From the NCBI GenBank assembly GCA_006383075.2, contig SMNH02000001.1:1-64000 (forward strand): 64,000 bases of DNA, written 5' to 3'. Origin of the DNA: Kordia sp. TARA_039_SRF (lineage in GTDB: Bacteria > Bacteroidota > Bacteroidia > Flavobacteriales > Flavobacteriaceae). The notes under the pieces are model-generated. The model ran no database searches. It was not told the DNA's origin and worked only from the letters and a program-made list of their open reading frames with translations. Positions 62,998-64,000 of this stretch are shown here, one piece after another. Every line of letters begins with the position of its first letter. The first letter of the stretch is position 1. Both the position numbers and the translations under genes were made by a program.

Positions 62998-63231
62998 TTA
63001 TATTGGACAAGGAATGTCAATTGATTGTTGACAACCTAAATCCCAAGACGGCTCACATTCGCAAGCGGTATATAGTTCACTGTACCAAGTACAATCTCTG
63101 ATATTGCGCGTAAAGACACAATCTCTAATATTTCTAGTTAATGGAACAGGAATAGGTTCTTGCGCACCACCACTCAATCTGGAGATGGATGCTTTTTTAA
63201 GTTTTAATGTTTTTAGATTCTTTTTTTTCAT
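62998..63231 (-). CDS. GG-leader Cys-rich precursor peptide 3
   Basis: 77 residues. Leader MKKKNLKTLKLKKASISRLS plus GG (about 22). Core: an internal 7-residue tandem duplication TRNIRDC, then TWYSELYTACECEPSWD and CQQSIDIPCPI. Six Cys. The shared TWYSEL-TAC-C-PSWD core ties it to peptide 1 at 63529. Promoter is probably at the head of the three-gene cluster. Confidence 0.85.
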   Translation of the reverse strand: MKKKNLKTLKLKKASISRLSGGAQEPIPVPLTRNIRDCVFTRNIRDCTWYSELYTACECEPSWDLGCQQSIDIPCPI

Positions 63232-63249
63232 GATTATATGTGTTTAAAG

Positions 63250-63510
63250 TTATGCTTCACAAGGAATATCAATAGATAATTGACAAGGGTTTAAGAACGA
63301 TTGATTGCAATCAAAATCTTGTGTTGGCGGACAACATGCCGTGTTCAATTCACTAATCCAAGTTGTAGTACATTGCGTGTTATTGATAGTAAATGCACAC
63401 TCTCTTATTTGTCTTGTTAACTCAATTGGAGTTGGTGCGCCACCGTTTAGTTTTGAAACAGATGCTTTTTTGAGTACTAATGATTTAAGTTTTAGATTCT
63501 TTTTTTTCAT
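63250..63510 (-). CDS. GG-leader Cys-rich precursor peptide 2
   Basis: 86 residues. Leader MKKKNLKLKSLVLKKASVSK then LNGG. Core has seven Cys: IRECAFTINNTQC, TWISELNTACCPPTQ, DCNQSFLNPCQLSIDIPCEA. The IR-C motif and the SIDIPC tail match peptide 3; TW-SEL-TAC is common to all three. Separated by 18 bp from each neighbour. Confidence 0.85.
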   Translation of the reverse strand: MKKKNLKLKSLVLKKASVSKLNGGAPTPIELTRQIRECAFTINNTQCTTTWISELNTACCPPTQDFDCNQSFLNPCQLSIDIPCEA

Positions 63511-63528
63511 GATTGGTAGTTTTTAATA

Positions 63529-63819
63529 TTAAGCTTCACAGATATAGTTTGAATCTGGTGAACATCCTGGTTGTTTTGTGTATTCGCATGGGAAATCAAT
63601 GGATGCGCCACAATTTCCATCCCAAGACGGATCACATTCACAAGCAGTATACAATTCGCTATACCACGTACATGTTTTTACAAATTGACTTGTGCAATTT
63701 CCACCACCTACAGTACATGAAATATGTGATGCTACGGCTGCGCCACCTTGCACACTGTCGAGCTTAGAAATCTGTTTTTTGCCTAAGTCTAGCTTTTTTC
63801 CGAATTTCTTTTTTTTCAT
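63529..63819 (-). CDS. GG-leader Cys-rich precursor peptide 1
   Basis: 96 residues, first of the three. Leader MKKKKFGKKLDLGKKQISKL ... DSVQGG, then a core with nine Cys: HISCTVGGGNC, CTWYSELYTACECDPSWDGN, CGASIDFPCEY, GCSPDSNYICEA. The leader has the LxLxKKxISKL arrangement of natural-product precursors. The region upstream to the window end (63820-64000) holds no gene; it should contain the cluster promoter, not recognised. Confidence 0.85.
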   Translation of the reverse strand: MKKKKFGKKLDLGKKQISKLDSVQGGAAVASHISCTVGGGNCTSQFVKTCTWYSELYTACECDPSWDGNCGASIDFPCEYTKQPGCSPDSNYICEA

Positions 63820-64000
63820 GATTATTATGTTTATAGTTAATGAGAAAAAAGATAGTTAATAATACAATCAACAAATTACGGTTTTACCTTACTTAACACT
63901 TACACAACTAGACTTGAGTCTGATTAAATAGCTGAGTAATTTCTTGTAGTGTAGACTTTCGTGGGAATAGGGAAAGTAGCTCATAAAAAATGCGTAATTT

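Noticed and set aside
63940-63960. GTCTACACT on the minus strand upstream of the three-peptide cluster, like half of site B
   Set aside because: No second half-site at 21 bp on either side; a single half-site is expected by chance in DNA of this composition.
1-64000. CRISPR arrays, insertion sequences, rRNA and tRNA genes
   Set aside because: No regularly spaced repeats of 25-40 bp, no transposase motifs, and no cloverleaf-like sequence with conserved T-arm was found on reading both strands; a covariance-model search was not possible here.

Overview
The window looks like chromosomal DNA from a marine-type member of the Bacteroidota, family Flavobacteriaceae. Evidence: low G+C; type IX secretion (T9SS) sorting domains of both kinds (type B at 2899-6267, type A at 31026-33479 and 55285-55752); many lipoproteins; a GH97 glucosidase; Bacteroidetes promoters of the form TAnnTTTG; and several short LKK...GG precursor peptides. 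A Kordia-like genus would fit, but that is a guess. No rRNA, tRNA, CRISPR array, transposase or prophage was seen.

Layout. 0-7 kb: tdk-alr operon, a hypothetical acidic protein, a large DUF11-type T9SS protein, rsmI. 7-15 kb: a polysaccharide-like locus with a response-regulator/glycosyltransferase fusion (RR-GT2), a degenerate GT2-like protein, and a tightly overlapping three-gene operon (giant multi-membrane protein, secreted protein, membrane-anchored GH5-type hydrolase). 15-23 kb: MFS transporter, GH97, RecJ, GIY-YIG nuclease, OsmC and AhpD-like genes, separated by dispersed palindromic repeats. 23.7-30 kb: seven co-directional signalling genes: receiver, H-NOX, PAS histidine kinase, FIST (NosP-type), second histidine kinase, Hpt, LytTR response regulator. 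30-40 kb: methyltransferase, DUF4114/T9SS protein, DUF3578-HNH nuclease, TPR/outer-membrane barrel, STAS protein, flippase, GT4. 40-50 kb: dinB, CYTH, lipoprotein, EEP protein, a structured leader upstream of pcfJ-like and rtcB-like genes, a TPR protein, precursor peptides, a PD40 lipoprotein, M28 peptidase. 50-64 kb: pbpC, T9SS-type secreted proteins, alpha-2-macroglobulin, isoaspartyl peptidase, and three tandem cysteine-rich precursor peptides.

The main discovery candidate is a regulatory circuit. Four intergenic regions carry pairs of a 9-bp element close to TTTCGTCTA, separated by exactly 12 bp (21-bp period), the geometry known for LytTR DNA-binding domains. They lie upstream of the RR-GT2 fusion, the signalling operon itself, the DUF4114/T9SS protein, and the GT4 gene. 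In three of the four, a TAnnTTTG-like -7 element begins 50-51 bp after the proximal half-site; in the fourth the gap is 30 bp, about two helical turns less. A good -33 TTTG is absent in each. The simplest reading is that the LytTR regulator at the end of the operon activates its own operon and surface-polysaccharide and adhesin genes in response to one or two nitric-oxide-type sensors. This is inference from sequence pattern.

A second candidate is the leader region before the pcfJ-like/rtcB-like genes: a strong promoter, a 12-codon mini-ORF whose sequence can pair with the left arm of an intrinsic terminator, and then a second terminator with a similar alternative partner.
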